DNA of 64,000 nt from Candidatus Coxiella mudrowiae (lineage in GTDB: Bacteria; Pseudomonadota; Gammaproteobacteria; Coxiellales; Coxiellaceae), in NCBI GenBank assembly GCA_001077715.1, contig CP011126.1:682001-746000 (forward strand). The letters are read 5' to 3'. Position numbers and translations under genes: made by a program. Every line of letters starts with the position of its first letter. Position 1 is the stretch's first letter. Under the pieces are notes generated by a model that was not told the origin of the DNA, searched no databases, and saw only the letters and a program-made list of their open reading frames with translations. Shown here piece by piece: positions 62,318 to 64,000 of the stretch.

Positions 62318-63238
62318 TTGACCCTAACTTGCATTATAATTTATGATTCTCATGCTGGGCAACGATTGGACAATTTTTTAATTAGCCGTTTAAAGGGGAT
62401 GCCTTCGGCACGGATTTATCGTGCTATTCGAAAAGGTGAAGTAAGAGTAAATAAAAAACGGGCGAGTGCCGATTATCGACTCGCCATCGGCGATTCGGTA
62501 CGTATACCTCCTTTGCACCAATCGACTATAAAAAAACCGACAACACCTGATAAATCTTTATTAATATCGCTTGAAATGCGTATTCTTGTCGAAGAAGCTG
62601 ATTTCTTAGTTATTGATAAACCCGCGGGCTTACCTGTACACGGAGGAAGTGGAATTAATGGAGGTCTAATCGAAGCATTACGCATAATGCGGCCTAAAAA
62701 TGGATCGTTGGAATTGGTACATAGGTTGGACCTGGAAACATCTGGTTGTTTGGTTGTGGCCAAGAAACGCAGCCTTCTTGTGGCACTTCATGCTCTACTG
62801 ACTCAACGGAAGGTTGTGAAGCAATACCTTTTGCTGGTGAAGGGGCTGTGGCAGGGAGGGGAAAGACGAGTCGAAGCCCCTTTGAAAAAGAATATCCTGC
62901 AAAGCGGTGAGAGGATGGTAAAAGTCGATGAAAATGGAAAAATGGCATTGACTCTTTTTCGACCAATTATTTCTTATTCAAATGCTACACTCCTCGAAGC
63001 GCGACCTTTAACAGGTCGCACCCATCAAATTCGGGTCCATACCGCTCATATGGGTCATCCGATTGCGGGAGATGAAAAGTATGGAGACAAGGTTTTTAAT
63101 GAGAAAATGAAGAGGTTGGGATTGCGACGATTATTTTTGCATTCTGCAGGAATTGCGTGTTGTTGGGATAGTCGTGTCCTAGGGGTTTGTGCGCTTTTGG
63201 ATGCTGATTTGTTTCATTTTCTTAAGATTTTAAAATAG
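62318..63238 (+). CDS. rluC: 23S rRNA pseudouridine synthase RluC
   Basis: Modifies U955, U2504 and U2580 of 23S rRNA in E. coli. 306 aa. The start is TTG 62318, supported by AAAGGA seven bases upstream. N-terminal S4 domain (GQRLDNFLISRLKGMPSARI), catalytic Asp in LVHRLDLETSGCLVVAKK, and RPLTGRTHQIRVHTAHMGHP. Divergent rne/rluC placement is the classic gammaproteobacterial order and separates RluC from RluD. Confidence 0.94.
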   Translation: MTLTCIIIYDSHAGQRLDNFLISRLKGMPSARIYRAIRKGEVRVNKKRASADYRLAIGDSVRIPPLHQSTIKKPTTPDKSLLISLEMRILVEEADFLVIDKPAGLPVHGGSGINGGLIEALRIMRPKNGSLELVHRLDLETSGCLVVAKKRSLLVALHALLTQRKVVKQYLLLVKGLWQGGERRVEAPLKKNILQSGERMVKVDENGKMALTLFRPIISYSNATLLEARPLTGRTHQIRVHTAHMGHPIAGDEKYGDKVFNEKMKRLGLRRLFLHSAGIACCWDSRVLGVCALLDADLFHFLKILK

Positions 63239-63308
63239 AGAGAAATTTAGAGTTAAATAGTTTTTAACTAACAATGGCTTCGAGGGATCGTTTTTGAGTG
63301 CGATACTA

Positions 63309-63346
63309 TAATTAGGGTTATGAAAGTTAATTAGGGTTATGAAAGT
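63309..63346. repeat. 19-bp tandem duplication at phosphatase gene start
   Basis: TAATTAGGGTTATGAAAGT at 63309-63327 and again at 63328-63346; it duplicates the start codon of the following pseudogene. Confidence 0.95.
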
Positions 63347-64000
63347 GTCCACAAGGACTTTAGTATATCTCATTGCTGACATTCACGGGCAAATTGATTT
63401 TTTGCGGACCTTGCTTGAAGCTATTCAAAAGGATGCCTCACACCATCCCTTTCGAAATGTTCTATTACATTATGAGATTATATTGACCGTGGCTTCCATT
63501 CTTATCGAGTGATCGAAGGTTTACTTTCTTTAGCCACTCATTTTGAAACTCGATATTTAAAAGGTAATCATGAAAGCCTGTTTTAAATTTTATTAAAGAT
63601 CCTGAAGAAGGTATTCTTTATCCTGAAGAAGGTATTCTTTGGCTAAGTAATGGTGGGTGGTTCTACCTTAAATTAGCTATGGATTTGTGATGTGACGGAA
63701 TTGCCTCAGAATCCAGAGGACCTATCGGTGGTTTAGGAGAAGATTTTACAGTTGATGCCAAAAGAGCATCTGGAATTTTTAAAATCGCTTCGGTTGCATT
63801 ATCAATTGGGAGATTATTTTTTTTACCCATACGGGTGTGCGATCTGGGATTCCATTGGACCAGAAAAATGAAGATGATTTGTTATGGATTTGGAGTGAAT
63901 TCTTAAAATTCCAAAGAAGATTTTGGAAAAATTATTGTACATGAGACATACCATAGTGAAAACTCCTGAAATACACCTTAATCGAATTGCGTTGGATACG
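63338..64000 (+). pseudogene. PPP-family serine/threonine (metallo)phosphatase, decayed; runs past window end
   Basis: ATG 63338: MKVSTRTLVYLIADIHGQID (metal-binding DxHG), then frame changes to YRVIEGLLSLATHFETRYLK with GNHES (metal-binding motif), ILWLSNGG, MPKEHLEFLKSLRLHYQLGD, YFFTHTGVRSGIPLD, DLLWIWSEFL, and NRIALDT at the edge. The order fits bacterial PPP phosphatases (GDYIDRG, GNHE, HAGV, LLWIR). Several frameshifts, at least one stop, and an in-frame 21-bp duplication. Confidence 0.8.
63600..63639. repeat. 21-bp-period tandem duplication in the phosphatase pseudogene
   Basis: TCCTGAAGAAGGTATTCTT at 63600-63618 and 63621-63639, adding seven codons (PEEGILY-type) without shifting the frame. 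Confidence 0.93.

Overview
The window reads as a piece of chromosome from a Coxiella-type gammaproteobacterium in advanced genome reduction, most likely a tick-associated Coxiella-like endosymbiont. This is inference, from gene order, product content and the very high pseudogene load; no search was run. The DNA is AT-rich. Conserved housekeeping operons are separated by long stretches in which protein fragments can still be read but are cut by stops, frameshifts and deletions.

Layout. 1-2294: lon (3' part) and pmbA. 2295-4340: eroded DNA and repeats, ending in a clear terminator. 4345-8826 (minus): envelope operon kdsD-kdsC-lptC-lptA-lptB-hpf-hprK-HPr, in which lptA is broken by several frameshifts. 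8900-13201 (plus): mlaFEDCB-murA, divergent from it. 13208-16818: wrecked DoxX, HdeD and an RND efflux pump with its adaptor. 16828-20843: degQ-type protease, broken yfiH (pgeF), intact rluD, bamD. 20909-28555: receiver-domain remnant, membrane-protein remnant, fadE, fadD and aacS pseudogenes (loss of fatty-acid and acetoacetate use). 28689: tRNA-Val(GAC). 29023-31037: LuxR-type and MFS pseudogenes. 31034-33984: intact pabC-pabA and divergent pabB (p-aminobenzoate for folate). 33985-36900: decay. 36926-44054: intact thrS-infC-rpmI-rplT-pheS-pheT-ihfA-merR. 44207-46440: tRNA-Pro(GGG) followed by remnants of a transposase, two tyrosine recombinases and a toxin-antitoxin pair, the scar of an integrated island. 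46495-55254: almost entirely decayed (secreted proteins, adenylate-forming enzyme, cation antiporter, M19 dipeptidase, LuxR, DUF3175). 55407-56334: Trm112-like gene and kdsB. 56352-59341: dehydratase, HMG-CoA reductase and kinase/ATPase remnants fused by deletions. 60159-63238: rne, with its C-terminal tail out of frame across an 11-base G tract, and divergent rluC. 63338-end: phosphatase pseudogene.

Taken together, the retained genes cover translation, RNA processing, LPS/Kdo and lipid-asymmetry functions, outer-membrane assembly and folate precursor synthesis. Catabolism, efflux, signalling and mobile functions are being lost. I found no convincing new defence or effector system. The most notable signals are homopolymer-linked frameshifts in genes expected to be essential (lptA, rne), repeated short tandem duplications inside dying genes, and deletions that fuse neighbouring genes.
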